64,000 nt of DNA from Prostheceraeus crozeri. Its lineage: Eukaryota; Platyhelminthes; Polycladida; Euryleptidae. The notes beneath the pieces were generated by a model. It searched no databases and was not told the origin of the DNA. It saw only the letters and a program-made list of their open reading frames with translations. The translations under genes were made by a program, and so were the position numbers. This document shows, piece by piece, positions 34,501 through 47,445 of this stretch. Each line of letters starts with the position of its first letter. The stretch's first letter is position 1. The stretch covers positions 1 through 64,000 of the forward strand of contig CAJQUW010004733.1 of the NCBI GenBank assembly GCA_907163375.1, written 5' to 3'.

Positions 34501-37500
34501 GCTTAAGTTTGGCTCTATGCCGTTTTCCGCAAAGATGCGCAGAAGTTGTGGCTCGATGTGTGTTTGAAGATTTGAAATGTCTCTGAATAGGCCATATTTT
34601 CAAACTTGTGAAGGCTGTGTAGGACAGAGTATTGGATGGATTTTGATGAAACTTTACTTGAAGGTGAGTGAGGTAGTGTAGAGCTTAAGTTTGGCTCTAT
34701 TGCGTTTTCCGCAAAGATGCGCAGAAGTTGTGGCTCGATGTGTGTTTGAAGATTTGAAATGTCTCTGAATAGGCCATATTTTCAAACTTGTGAAGGCTGT
34801 GTAGGACAGAGTATTGGATGGATTTTGATGAAACTTTACTTGAAGGTGAGTGAGGTAGTGTAGAGCTTAAGTTTGGCTCTATTGCGTTTTCCGCAAAGAT
34901 GCGCAGAAGTTGTGGTCGATGTGTGTTTGAAGATTTGAAATGTCGCTGAATAGGCCATATTTTCAAACTTGTGAAGGCTGTGTAGGACAGAGTATTGGAT
35001 GGATTTTGATGAAACTTTACTTGAAGGTGAGTGAGGTAGTGTAGAGCTTAAGTTTGGCTCTATAGCGTTTTCCGCAAAGATGCGCAGAAGTTGTGGCTCG
35101 ATGTGTGTTTGAAGATTTGAAATGTCTCTGAATAGGCCATATTTTCAAACTTGTGAAGGCTGTGTAGGACAGAGTATTGGATGGATTTTGATGAAACTTT
35201 ACTTGAAGGTGAGTGAGGTAGTGTAGAGCTTAAGTTTGGCTCTATTGCGTTTTCCGCAAAGATGCGCAGAAGTTGTGGCTCGATGTGTGTTTGAAGATTT
35301 GAAATGTCGCTGAATAGGCCATATTTTCAAACTGGTGAAGGCTGTGTAGGACAGAGTATTGGATGGATTTTGATGAAACTTTACTTGAAGGTGAGTGAGG
35401 TAGTGTAGAGCTTAAGTTTGGCTCTATTGCGTTTTCCGCAAAGATGCGCAGAAATTTTGGCTCGATGTGTGTTTGAAAGTTTGAAATGCCGCTGACTAGG
35501 CCATATTTTCAAACTTGTGAAGGCTGTGTAGGACAGAGTATTGGATGGATTTTGATGAAACTTTACTTGAAGGTGAGTGAGGTAGTGTAGAGCTTAAGTT
35601 TGGCTCTATTGCGTTTTCCGCAAAGATGCGCAGAAGTTGTGGCTCGATGTGTGTTTGAAGATTTGAAATGTCTCTGAATAGGCCATATTTTCAAACTTGT
35701 GAAGGCTGTGTAGGACAGAGTATTGGATGGATTTTGATGAAACTTTACTTGAAGGTGAGTGCGGTAGTGTAGAGCTTAAGTTTGGCTCTATTGCGTTTTC
35801 CGCAAAGATGCGCAGAAGTTGTGGCTCGATGTGTGTTTGAAGATTTGAAATGTCGCTGAATAGGCCATATTTTCAAACTTGTGACGGCTGTGTAGGACAG
35901 AGTATTGGATGGATTTTGATGAAACTTTACTTGAAGGTGAGTGAGGTAGTGTAGAGCTTAAGTTTGGCTCTATTGCGTTTTCCGCAAAGATGCGCAGAAG
36001 TTGTGGCTCGATGTGTGTTTGAAGATTTGAAATGTCTCTGAATAGGCCATATTTTCAAACTTGTGAAGGCTGTGTAGGACAGAGTATTGGATGGATTTTG
36101 ATGAAACTTTACTTGAAGGTGAGTGAGGTAGTGTAGAGCTTAAGTTTGGCTCTATTGCGTTTTCCGCAAAGATGCGCAGAAGTTGTGGCTCGATGTGTGT
36201 TTGAAGATTTGAAATGTCGCTGAATAGGCCATATTTTCAAACTTGTGAAGGCTGTGTAGGACAGAGTATTGGATGGATTTTGATGAAACTTTACTTGAAG
36301 GTGAGTGAGGTAGTGTAGAGCTTAAGTTTGGCTCTATAGCGTTTTCCGCAAAGATGCGCAGAAGTTGTGGCTCGATGTGTGTTTGAAGATTTGAAATGTC
36401 TCTGAATAGGCCATATTTTCAAACTTGTGAAGGCTGTGTAGGACAGAGTATTGGATGGATTTTGATGAAACTTTACTTGAAGGTGAGTGAGGTAGTGTAG
36501 AGCTTAAGTTTGGCTCTATTGCGTTTTCCGCAAAGATGCGCAGAAGTTGTGGCTCGATGTGTGTTTGAAGATTTGAAATGTCGCTGAATAGGCCATATTT
36601 TCAAACTTGTGAAGGCTGTGTAGGACAGAGTATTGGATGGATTTTGATGAAACTTTACTTGAAGGTGAGTGAGGTAGTGTAGAGCTTAAGTTTGGCTCTA
36701 TTGCGTTTTCCGCAAAGATGCGCAGAAATTTTGGCTAGTTGTGTGTTTTAAGTATTGAATTTTTGCCATTTTTGTCAAACTTGTGAAGGCTGTGTAGGAC
36801 AGAGTATTGGATGGATTTTGATGAAACTTTACTTGAAGGTGAGTGAGGTAGTGTAGAGCTTAAGTTTGGCTCTATTGCGTTTTCCGCAAAGGTGCGCAGA
36901 AGTTGTGGCTCGATGTGTGTTTGAAGATTTGAAATGTCTCTGAATAGGCCATATTTTCAAACTTGTGAAGGCTGTGTAGGACAGAGTATTGGATGGATTT
37001 TGATGAAACTTTACTTGAAGGTGAGTGAGGTAGTGTAGAGCTTAAGTCTGGCTCTATTGCGTTTTCCGCAAAGATGCGCAGAAGTTGTGGCTCGATGTGT
37101 GTTTGAAGATTTGAAATGTCGCTGAATAGGCCATATTTTCAAACTTGTGAAGGCTGTGTAGGACAGAGTATTGGATGGATTTTGATGAAACTTTACTTGA
37201 AGGTGAGTGAGGTAGTGTAGAGCTTAAGTTTGGCTCTATTGCGTTTTCCGCAAAGATGCGCAGAAGTTGTGGCTCGATGTGTGTTTGAAGATTTGAAATG
37301 TCTCTGAATAGGCCATATTTTCAAACTTGTGAAGGCTGTGTAGGACAGAGTATTGGATGGATTTTGATGAAACTTTACTTGAAGGTGAGTGAGGTAGTGT
37401 AGAGCTTAAGTTTGGCTCTATTGCGTTTTCCGCAAAGATGCGCAGAAGTTTTGGCTCGATGTGTGTTTGAAGTTTGAAATGTCGCTGAATAGGCCATTTT

Positions 37501-40500
37501 TTCAAACTTGTGAAGGCTGTGTAGGACAGAGTATTGGATGGATTTTGATGAAACTTTACTTGAAGGTGAGTGAGGTAGTGTAGAGCTTAAGTTTGGCTCT
37601 ATTGCGTTTTCCGCAAAGATGCGCAGAAGTTTTGGCTCGATGTGTGTTTGAAGATTTGAAATGTCGCTGAATAGGCCATATTTTCAAACTGGTGAAGGCT
37701 GTGTAGGACAGAGTATTGGATGGATTTTGATGAAACTTTACTTGAAGGTGAGTGAGGTAGTGTAGAGCTTAATTTGGCTCTATTGCGTTTTCCGCAAAGA
37801 TGCGCAGAAGTTGTGGCTCGATGTGTGTTTGAAGATTTGAAATGTCGCTGAATAGGGCATATTTTCAAACTTGTGAAGGCTGTGTAGGACAGAGTATTGG
37901 ATGGATTTTGATGAAACTTTACTTGAAGGTGAGTGAGGTAGTGTAGAGCTTAAGTTTGGCTCTATTGCGTTTTCCGCAAAGATGCGCAGAAATTTTGGCT
38001 AGTTGTGTGTTTTAAGGATTGAATTTTTGTCATTTTTGTCAGATTGTGAAGGCTGTGTAGGACAGAGTATTGAATGGATTTTGATGAAACTTTACTTGAA
38101 GGTGAGTGAGGTAGTGTAGAGCTTAAGTTTGGCTCTATTGCGTTTTCCGCAAAGATGCGCAGAAGTTGTGGCTCGATGTGTGTTTGAAGATTTGAAATGT
38201 CTCTGAATAGGCCATATTTTCAAACTTGTGAAGGCTGTGTAGGACAGAGTATTGGATGGATTTTGATGAAACTTTACTTGAAGGTGAGTGAGATAGTGTA
38301 GAGCTTAAGTCTGGCTCTATTGCGTTTTCCGCAAAGATGCGCAGAAGTTGTGGCTCGATGTGTGTTTGAAGATTTGAAATGTCTCTGAATAGGCCATATT
38401 TTCAAACTTGTGAAGGCTGTGTAGGACAGAGTATTGGATGGATTTTGATGAAACTTTACTTGAAGGTGAGTGAGGTGGTGTAGAGCTTAAGTTTGGCTCT
38501 ATTGCGTTTTCCGCAAAGATGCGCAGAAGTTGTGGCTCGATGTGTGTTTGAAGATTTGAAATGTCTCTGAATAGGCCATATTTTCAAACTTGTGAAGGCT
38601 GTGTAGGACAGAGTATTGGATGGATTTTGATGAAACTTTACTTGAAGGTGAGTGAGGTAGTGTAGAGCTTAAGGTTGGCTCTATGCCGTTTTCCGCAAAG
38701 ATGCGCAGAAGTTGTGGCTCGATGTGTGTTTGAAGATTTGAAATGTCGCTGAATAGGCCATATTTTCAAACTTGTGAAGGCTGTGTAGGACAGAGTATTG
38801 GATGGATTTTGATGAAACTTTACTTGAAGGTGAGTGAGGTAGTGTAGAGCTTAAGGTTGGCTCTATTGCGTTTTCCGCAAAGATGCGCAGAAGTTGTGGT
38901 CGATGTGTGTTTTAATGATTGAATTTTTGTCGCATTTTTCAAACTTGTGACGGCTGTGTTGGACAGAGTATTGGATGGATTTTGATGAAACTTTACTTGA
39001 AGGTGAGTGAGGTAGTGTAGAGCTTAAGTTTGGCTCTATTGCGTTTTCCGCTAAGATGCGCAGAAATTTTGGCTCGATGTGTATTTGAAGATTTGAAATG
39101 TCGCTGAATAGGCCATATTTTCAAACTGGTGAAGGCTGTGTAGGACAGAGTATTGGATGGATTTTGATGAAACTTTACTTGAAGGTGAGTGAGGTAGTGT
39201 AGAGCTTAAGTTTGGCTCTATTGCGTTTTCCGCAAAGATGCGCAGAAGTTGTGGTCGATGTGTGTTTGAAGATTTGAAATGTCGCTGAATAGGCCATATT
39301 TTCAAACCTGTGAAGGCTGTGTAGGACAGAGTATTGGATGGATTTTGATGAAACTTTACTTGAAGGTGAGTGAGGTAGTGTAGAGCTTAAGTTTGGCTCT
39401 ATTGCGTTTTCCGCAAAGATGCGCAGAAGTTGTGGCTCGATGTGTGTTTGAAGATTTGAAATGTCGCTGAATAGGCCATATTTTCAAACTTGTGAAGGCT
39501 GTGTAGGACAGAGTATTGGATGGATTTTGATGAAACTTTACTTGAAGGTGAGTGAGGTAGTGTAGAGCTTAAGTTTGGCTCTATTGCGTTTTCCACAAAG
39601 ATGCGCAGAAATTTTGGCTAGTTGTGTGTTTGAAGATTTGAATTTTTGTCGTTTTTCAAATTGTGAAGGCTGTGTAGGACAGAGTATTGGATGGATTTTG
39701 ATGAAACTTTACTTGAAGGTGAGTGAGGTAGTGTAGAGCTTAAGTTTGGCTCTATTGCGTTTTCCGCAAAGATGCGCAGAAGTTGTGGCTCGATGTGTGT
39801 TTGAAGATTTGAAATGTCGCTGAATAGGCCATATTTTCAAACTTGTGAAGGCTGTGTAGGACAGAGTATTGGATGGATTTTGATGAAACTTTACTTGAAG
39901 GTGAGTGAGGTAGTGTAGAGCTTAAGTTTGGCTCTATGCCGTTTTCCGCAAAGATGCGCAGAAGTTGTGGCTCGATGTGTGTTTGAAGATTTGAAATGTC
40001 GCTGAATAGGCCATATTTTCAAACTTGTGAAGGCTGTGTAGGACAGAGTATTGGATGGATTTTGATGAAACTTTACTTGAAGGTGAGTGAGGTAGTGTAG
40101 AGCTTAAGTTTGGCTCTATTGCGTTTTCCACAAAGATGCGCAGAAATTTTGGCTAGTTGTGTGTTTTAAGGATTGAATTTTTGTCGTTTTTGTCAGATTG
40201 TGAAGGCTGTGTAGGACAGAGTATTGGATGGATTTTGATGAAACTTTACTTGAAGGTGAGTGAGGTAGTGTAGAGCTTAAGTTTGGCTCTATTGCGTTTT
40301 CCGCAAAGATGCGCAGAAGTTTTGGCTCGATGTGTGTTTGAAGATTTGAAATGTCGCTGAATAGGCCATATTTTCAAACTTGTGAAGGCTGTGTAGGACA
40401 GAGTATTGGATGGATTTTGATGAAACTTTACTTGAAGGTGAGTGAGGTAGTGTAGAGCTTAAGTCTGGCTCTATTGCGTTTTCCGCAAAGATGCGCAGAA

Positions 40501-43500
40501 GTTGTGGCTCGATGTGTGTTTGAAGATTTGAAATGTCGCTGAATAGGCCATATTTTCAAACTTGTGAAGGCTGTGTAGGACAGAGTATTGGATGGATTTT
40601 GATGAAACTTTACTTGAAGGTGAGTGAGGTAGTGTAGAGCTTAAGTTTGGCTCTATTGCGTTTTCCGCAAAGATGCGCAGAAGTTGTGGCTAGTTGTGTG
40701 TTTTAAGGATTGAAATTTCGCTTGTCATATTTGTCAAACTTGTGAAGGCTGTGTAGGACAGAGTATTGGATGGATTTTGATGAAACTTTACTTGAAGGTG
40801 AGTGAGGTAGTGTAGAGCTTAAGTTTGGCTCTATTGCGTTTTCCGCAAAGATGCGCAGAAGTTGTGGCTCGATGTGTGTTTGAAGATTTGAAATGTCGCT
40901 GAATAGGCCATATTTTCAAACTTGTGAAGGCTGTGTAGGACAGAGTATTGGATGGATTTTGATGAAACTTTACTTGAAGGTGAGTGAGGTAGTGTAGAGC
41001 TTAAGTTTGGCTCTATTGCGTTTTCCGCAAAGATGCGCAGAAGTTGTGGCTCGATGTGTGTTTGAAGATTTGAAATGTCGCTGAATAGGCCATATTTTCA
41101 AACTTGTGAAGGCTGTGTAGGACAGAGTATTGGATGGATTTTGATGAAACTTTACTTGAAGGTGAGTGAGGTAGTGTAGAGCTTAAGTTTGGCTCTATTG
41201 CGTTTTCCGCAAAGATGCGCAGAAGTTTTGGCTCGATGTGTGTTTTAAGGATTGAATTTTTGTCGTTTTTGTCTGATTGTGAAGGCTGGGTGGGACAGAG
41301 TATTGGATGGATTTTGATGAAACTTTACTTGAAGGTGAGTGAGGTAGTGTAGAGCTTAAGTTTGGCTCTATTGCGTTTTCCGCAAAGATGCGCAGAAGTT
41401 GTGGCTCGATGTGTGTTTGAAGATTTGAAATGTCGCTGAATAGGCCATATTTTCAAACTTGTGAAGGCTGTGTAGGACAGAGTATTGGATGGATTTTGAT
41501 GAAACTTTACTTGAAGGTGAGTGAGGTAGTGTAGAGCTTAAGTTTGGCTCTATTGCGTTTTCCGCAAAGATGCGCAGAAGTTGTGGCTCGATGTGTGTTT
41601 GAAGATTTGAAATGTCGCTGAATAGGCCATATTTTCAAACTTGTGAAGGCTGTGTAGGACAGAGTATTGGATGGATTTTGATGAAACTTTACTTGAAGTT
41701 GAGTGAGGTAGTGTAGAGCTTAAGTTTGGCTCTATTGCGTTTTCCGCAAAGATGCGCAGAAGTTGTGGCTCGATGTGTGTTTGAAGATTTGAAATGTCTC
41801 TGAATAGGCCATATTTTCAAACCTGTGAAGGCTGTGTAGGACAGAGTATTGGATGGATTTTGATGAAACTTTACTTGAAGGTGAGTGAGGTAGTGTAGAG
41901 CTTAAGTTTGGCTCTATTGCGTTTTCCGCAAAGATGCGCAGAAGTTGTGGCTCGATGTGTGTTTGAAGATTTGAAATGTCGCTGAATAGGCCATATTTTC
42001 AAACTTGTGAAGGCTGTGTAGGACAGAGTATTGGATGGATTTTGATGAAACTTTACTTGAAGGTGAGTGAGGTAGTGTAGAGCTTAAGTTTGGCTCTATT
42101 GCGTTTTCCGCAAAGATGCTCAGAAATTTTGGCTAGTTGTGTGATATAAGGATTGAAATGTCGCTGAATACATTTTGTCTGATTGTGAAGGCTGTGTGGG
42201 ACAGAGTATTGGATGGATTTTGATGAAACTTTACTTGAAGGTGAGTGAGGTAGTGTAAAGCTTAAGGTTGGCTCTATTGCGTTTTCCGCAAAGATGCGCA
42301 GAAATTTTGGCTCGATGTGTATTTGAAGATTTGAAATGTCGCTGAATAGGCCATATTTTCAAACTGGTGAAGGCTGTGTAGGACAGAGTATTGGATGGAT
42401 TTTGATGAAACTTTACTTGAAGGTGAGTGAGGTAGTGTAGAGCTTAAGGTTGGCTCTATTGCGTTTTCCGCAAAGATGCGCATAAGTTTTGGCTCGATGT
42501 GTGTTTGAAGATTGAAATGTTAGGCCATATTTTCAAACTTGTGAAGGCTGTGTGGGACAGAGTATTGGATGGATTTTGATGAAACTTTACTTGAAGGTGA
42601 GTGAGGTAGTGTAGAGCTTAAGTTTGGCTCTATTGCGTTTTCCGCAAAGATGCGCAGAAGTTGTGGCTCGATGTGTGTTTGAAGATTTGAAATGTCTCTG
42701 AATAGGCCATATTTTCAAACTTGTGAAGGCTGTGTAGGACAGAGTATTGGATGGATTTTGATGAAACTTTACTTGAAGGTGAGTGAGGTAATGTAGAGCT
42801 TAAGTTTGGCTCTATTGCGTTTTCCGCAAAGATGCGCAGAAGTTGTGGCTCGATGTGTGTTTGAAGATTTGAAATGTCGCTGAATAGGCCATATTTTCAA
42901 ACTTGTGAAGGCTGTGTAGGACAGAGTATTGGATGGATTTTGATGAAACTTTACTTGAAGGTGAGTGAGGTAGTGTAGAGCTTAAGTTTGGCTCTATTGC
43001 GTTTTCCGCAAAGATGCGCAGAAATTTTGGCTAGTTGTGTGTTTGAAGATTTGAAATGTCTCTGAATAGGCCATATTTTCAAACTTGTGAAGGCTGTGTA
43101 GGACAGAGTATTGGATGGATTTTGATGAAACTTTACTTGAAGGTGAGTGAGGTAGTGTAGAGCTTAAGTTTGGCTCTATTGCGTTTTCCGCAAAGATGCG
43201 CAGAAATTTTGGCTAGTTGTGTGTTTTAAGGATTGAAATTTGAATTGTCGTATTTTCAGATTGTGAAGGCTGTGTAGGACAGAGTATTGGATGGATTTTG
43301 ATGAAACTTTACTTGAAGGTGAGTGAGGTAGTGTAGAGCTTAAGTTTGGCTCTATTGCGTTTTCCGCAAAGATGCGCAGAAGTTGTGGCTCGATGTGTGT
43401 TTGAAGATTTGAAATGTCGCTGAATAGGCCATATTTTCAAACTTGTGAAGGCTGTGTAGGACAGAGTATTGGATGGATTTTGATGAAACTTTACTTGAAG

Positions 43501-46500
43501 GTGAGTGAGGTAGTGTAGAGCTTAAGTTTGGCTCTATTGCGTTTTCCGCAAAGATGCGCAGAAGTTGTGGCTCGATGTGTGTTTGAAGATTTGAAATGTC
43601 GCTGAATAGGCCATATTTTCAAACTTGTGAAGGCTGTGTAGGACAGAGTATTGGATGGATTTTGATGAAACTTTACTTGAAGGTGAGTGAGGTAGTGTAG
43701 AGCTTAAGTTTGGCTCTATTGCGTTTTCCGCAAAGATGCGCAGAAGTTGTGGCTCGATGTGTGTTTGAAGATTTGAAATGTCGCTGAATAGGCCATATTT
43801 TCAAACTTGTGAAGGCTGTGTAGGACAGAGTATTGGATGGATTTTGATGAAACTTTACTTGAAGGTGAGTGAGGTAGTGTAGAGCTTAAGTTTGGCTCTA
43901 TTGCGTTTTCCGCAAAGATGCGCAGAAGTTGTGGCTCGATGTGTGTTTGAAGATTTGAAATGTCGCTGAATAGGCCATATTTTCAAACTTGTGAAGGCTG
44001 TGTAGGACAGAGTATTGGATGGATTTTGATGAAACTTTACTTGAAGGTGAGTGAGGTAGTGTAGAGCTTAAGTTTGGCTCTATTGCGTTTTCCGCAAAGA
44101 TGCGCAGAAGTTGTGGCTCGATGTGTGTTTGAAGATTGAAATGCCGCTGAATAGGCCATATTTTCAAACTTGTGAAGGCTGTGTAGGACATAGTATTGGA
44201 TGGATTTTGATGAAACTTTACTTGAAGGTGAGTGAGGTAGTGTAGAGCTTAAGTTTGGCTCTATTGCGTTTTCCGCAAAGATGCGCAGAAGTTGTGGCTC
44301 GATGTGTGTTTGAAGATTTGAAATGTCGCTGAATAGGCCATATTTTCAAACTTGTGAAGGCTGTGTAGGACAGAGTATTGGATGGATTTTTGATGAAACT
44401 TTACTTGAAGGTGAGTGAGGTAGTGTAGAGCTTAAGTTTGGCTCTATTGCGTTTTCCGCAAAGATGCGCAGAAGTTGTGGCTCGATGTGTGTTTGAAGAT
44501 TTGAAATGTCGCTGAATAGGCCATATTTTCAAACTTGTGAAGGCTGTGTAGGACAGAGTATTGGATGGATTTTGATGAAACTTTACTTGAAGGTGAGTGA
44601 GGTAGTGTAGAGCTTAAGTTTGGCTCTATTGCGTTTTCCGCAAAGATGCGCAGAAGTTGTGGCTCGATGTGTGTTTGAAGATTTGAAATGTCGCTGAATA
44701 GGCCATATTTTCAAACTTGTGAAGGCTGTGTAGGACAGAGTATTGGATGGATTTTGATGAAACTTTACTTGAAGGTGAGTGAGGTAGTGTAGAGCTTAAG
44801 TTTGGCTCTAGTGCGTTTTCCGCAAAGATGCGCAGAAGTTGTGGCTCGATGTGTGTTTGAAGATTTGAAATGTCGCTGAATAGGCCATATTTTCAAACTT
44901 GTGAAGGCTGTGTAGGACAGAGTATTGGATGGATTTTGATGAAACTTTACTTGAAGGTGAGTGAGGTAGTGTAGAGCTTAAGTTTGGCTCTATTGCGTTT
45001 TCCGCAAAGATGCGCAGAAGTTGTGGCTCGATGTGTGTTTGAAGATTTGAAATGTCGCTGAATAGGCCATATTTTCAAACTTGTGAAGGCTGTGTAGGAC
45101 AGAGTATTGGATGGATTTTGATGAAACTTTACTTGAAGGTGAGTGAGGTAGTGTAGAGCTTAAGTTTGGCTCTATTGCGTTTTCCGCAAAGATGCGCAGA
45201 AGTTGTGGCTCGATGTGTGTTTGAAGATTTGAAATGTCGCTGAATAGGCCATATTTTCAAACCTGTGAAGGCTGTGTAGGACAGAGTATTGGATGGATTT
45301 TGATGAAACTTTACTTGAAGGTGAGTGAGGTAGTGTAGAGCTTAAGTTTGGCTCTATTGCGTTTTCCGCAAAGATGCGCAGAAGTTGTGGCTCGATGTGT
45401 GTTTGAAGATTTGAAATGTCGCTGAATAGGCCATATTTTCAAACTTGTGAAGGCTGTGTAGGACAGAGTATTGGATGGATTTTGATGAAACTTTACTTGA
45501 AGGTGAGTGAGGTAGTGTAGAGCTTAAGTTTGGCTCTATTGCGTTTTCCGCAAAGATGCGCAGAAGTTGTGGCTCGATGTGTGTTTGAAGATTTGAAATG
45601 TCGCTGAATAGGCCATATTTTCAAACTTGTGAAGGCTGTGTAGGACAGAGTATTGGATGGATTTTGATGAAACTTTACTTGAAGGTGAGTGAGGTAGTGT
45701 AGAGCTTAAGTTTGGCTCTATTGCGTTTTCCGCAAAGATGCGCAGAAGTTGTGGCTCGATGTGTGTTTGAAGATTTGAAATGTCGCTGAATAGGCCATAT
45801 TTTCAAACTTGTGAAGGCTGTGTAGGACAGAGTATTGGATGGATTTTGATGAAACTTTACTTGAAGGTGAGTGAGGTAGTGTAGAGCTTAAGTTTGGCTC
45901 TATTGCGTTTTCCGCAAAGATGCGCAGAAGTTGTGGCTCGATGTGTGTTTGAAGATTTGAAATGTCGCTGAATAGGCCATATTTTCAAACTTGTGAAGGC
46001 TGTGTGGGACAGAGTATTGGATGGATTTTGATGAAACTTTACTTGAAGGTGAGTGAGGTAGTGTAGAGCTTAAGTTTGGCTCTATTGCGTTTTCCGCAAA
46101 GATGCGCAGAAGTTGTGGCTCGATGTGTGTTTGAAGATTTGAAATGTCTCTGAATAGGCCATATTTTCAAACTTGTGAAGGCTGTGTAGGACAGAGTATT
46201 GGATGGATTTTGATGAAACTTTACTTGAAGGTGAGTGAGGTAGTGTAGAGCTTAAGTTTGGCTCTATTGCGTTTTCCGCAAAGATGCGCAGAAGTTGTGG
46301 CTCGATGTGTGTTTGAAGATTTGAAATGTCGCTGAATAGGCCATATTTTCAAACTTGTGAAGGCTGTGTAGGACAGAGTATTGGATGGATTTTGATGAAA
46401 CTTTACTTGAAGGTGAGTGAGGTAGTGTAGAGCTTAAGTTTGGCTCTATTGCGTTTTCCGCAAAGATGCGCAGAAGTTGTGGCTCGATGTGTGTTTGAAG

Positions 46501-47242
46501 ATTTGAAATGTCGCTGAATAGGCCATATTTTCAAACTTGTGAAGGCTGTGTAGGACAGAGTATTGGATGGATTTTGATGAAACTTTACTTGAAGGTGAGT
46601 GAGGTAGTGTAGAGCTTAAGTTTGGCTCTATTGCGTTTTCCGCAAAGATGCGCAGAAGTTGTGGCTCGATGTGTGTTTGAAGATTTGAAATATCGCTGAA
46701 TAGGCCATATTTTCAAACTTGTGAAGGCTGTGTAGACAGGATATTGGATGGATTTTGATGAAACTTTACTTGAAGGTGAGTGAGGTAGTGTAGAGCTTAA
46801 GTTTGGCTCTATTGCGTTTTCCGCAAAGATGCGCAGAAGTTGTGGCTCGATGTGTGTTTGAAGATTTGAAATGTCGCTGAATAGGCCATATTTTCAAACT
46901 TGTGAAGGCTGTGTAGGACAGAGTATTGGATGGATTTTGATGAAACTTTACTTGAAGGTGAGTGAGGTAGTGTAGAGCTTAAGTTTGGCTCTATTGCGTT
47001 TTCCGCAAAGATGCGCAGAAGTTGTGGCTCGATGTGTGTTTGAAGATTTGAAATGTCGCTGAATAGGCCATATTTTCAAACTTGTGAAGGCTGTGTGGGA
47101 CAGAGTATTGGATGGATTTTGATGAAACTTTACTTGAAGGTGAGTGAGGTAGTGTAGAGCTTAAGTTTGGCTCTATTGCGTTTTCCGCAAAGATGCGCAG
47201 AAGTTGTGGCTCGATGTGTGTTTGAAGATTTGAAATGTCGCT

Positions 47243-47424
47243 GAATAGGCCATATTTTCAAACTTGTGAAGGCTGTGTAGGACAGAGTATTGGATGGATT
47301 TTGATGAAACTTTACTTGAAGGTGAGTGAGGTAGTGTAGAGCTTAAGTTTGGCTCTATTGCGTTTTCCGCAAAGATGCGCAGAAGTTGTGGCTCGATGTG
47401 TGTTTGAAGATTTGAAATGTCGCT
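47243..47424 (+). repeat. Representative type A unit
   Basis: One clean 182-bp unit from GAATAGGCC to the next. In order it holds: the right arm TTCAAAC of a dyad shared with the previous unit; GTGAAGGCTGTGTAGGACAG; GATTTTGATGAAACTTTAC; the donor-like AAG-GTGAGT; the double hairpin at 47337-47372; the CpG-bearing GATGCGCAG and GGCTCGATG words; and the dyad left arm GTTTGAA. Useful as the reference for positions in the array. Confidence 0.9.
47337..47372 (+). other. Two abutting hairpins in the satellite unit
   Basis: Hairpin 1: stem TAGAGC, nine-base loop TTAAGTTTG, stem GCTCTA (47337-47357). Hairpin 2 begins at the next base: stem TTGCG, five-base loop TTTTC, stem CGCAA (47358-47372). Both stems pair perfectly. 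The same 36 bases recur in most units of both type A and type B. Function unknown; inverted repeats able to form cruciforms are reported in several centromeric satellites. Confidence 0.85.
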
Positions 47425-47445
47425 GAATAGGCCATATTTTCAAAC
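47402..47445 (+). other. Long-loop dyad across the unit junction
   Basis: GTTTGAA at 47402-47408 pairs perfectly with TTCAAAC at 47439-47445 over a 30-base loop, which itself contains the small palindrome ATTTGAAAT. Present in type A units and lost in type B, where the replaced module removes both arms. Confidence 0.7.

Larger units (their letters stand above)
16721..43261 (+). repeat. Satellite zone 2: mixed A and B units in long higher-order repeats
   Basis: Type A units mixed with about 30 type B or A/B chimeric units. In type B the stretch after TTTTGGCTAG is replaced by GTTTTAAGGATTGAATTTTT followed by GTCGTTTTTGTCAGATT, 9 bases shorter than in type A. B-type modules lie near 16725, 17265, 17805, 17970, 19065, 20320, 21405, 21580, 22110, 23735, 24825, 25000, 25535, 26075, 27150, 28420, 29505, 30405, 31665, 32575, 33825, 36735, 37995, 38900, 39615, 40155, 40690, 41240, 42140 and 43215. 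Blocks of several kilobases recur with the same series of private variants. Confidence 0.9.

Noticed and set aside
47243-47424. CENP-B box in the satellite unit
   Set aside because: The TTCG....A..CGGG pattern was not found on either strand of the core unit.
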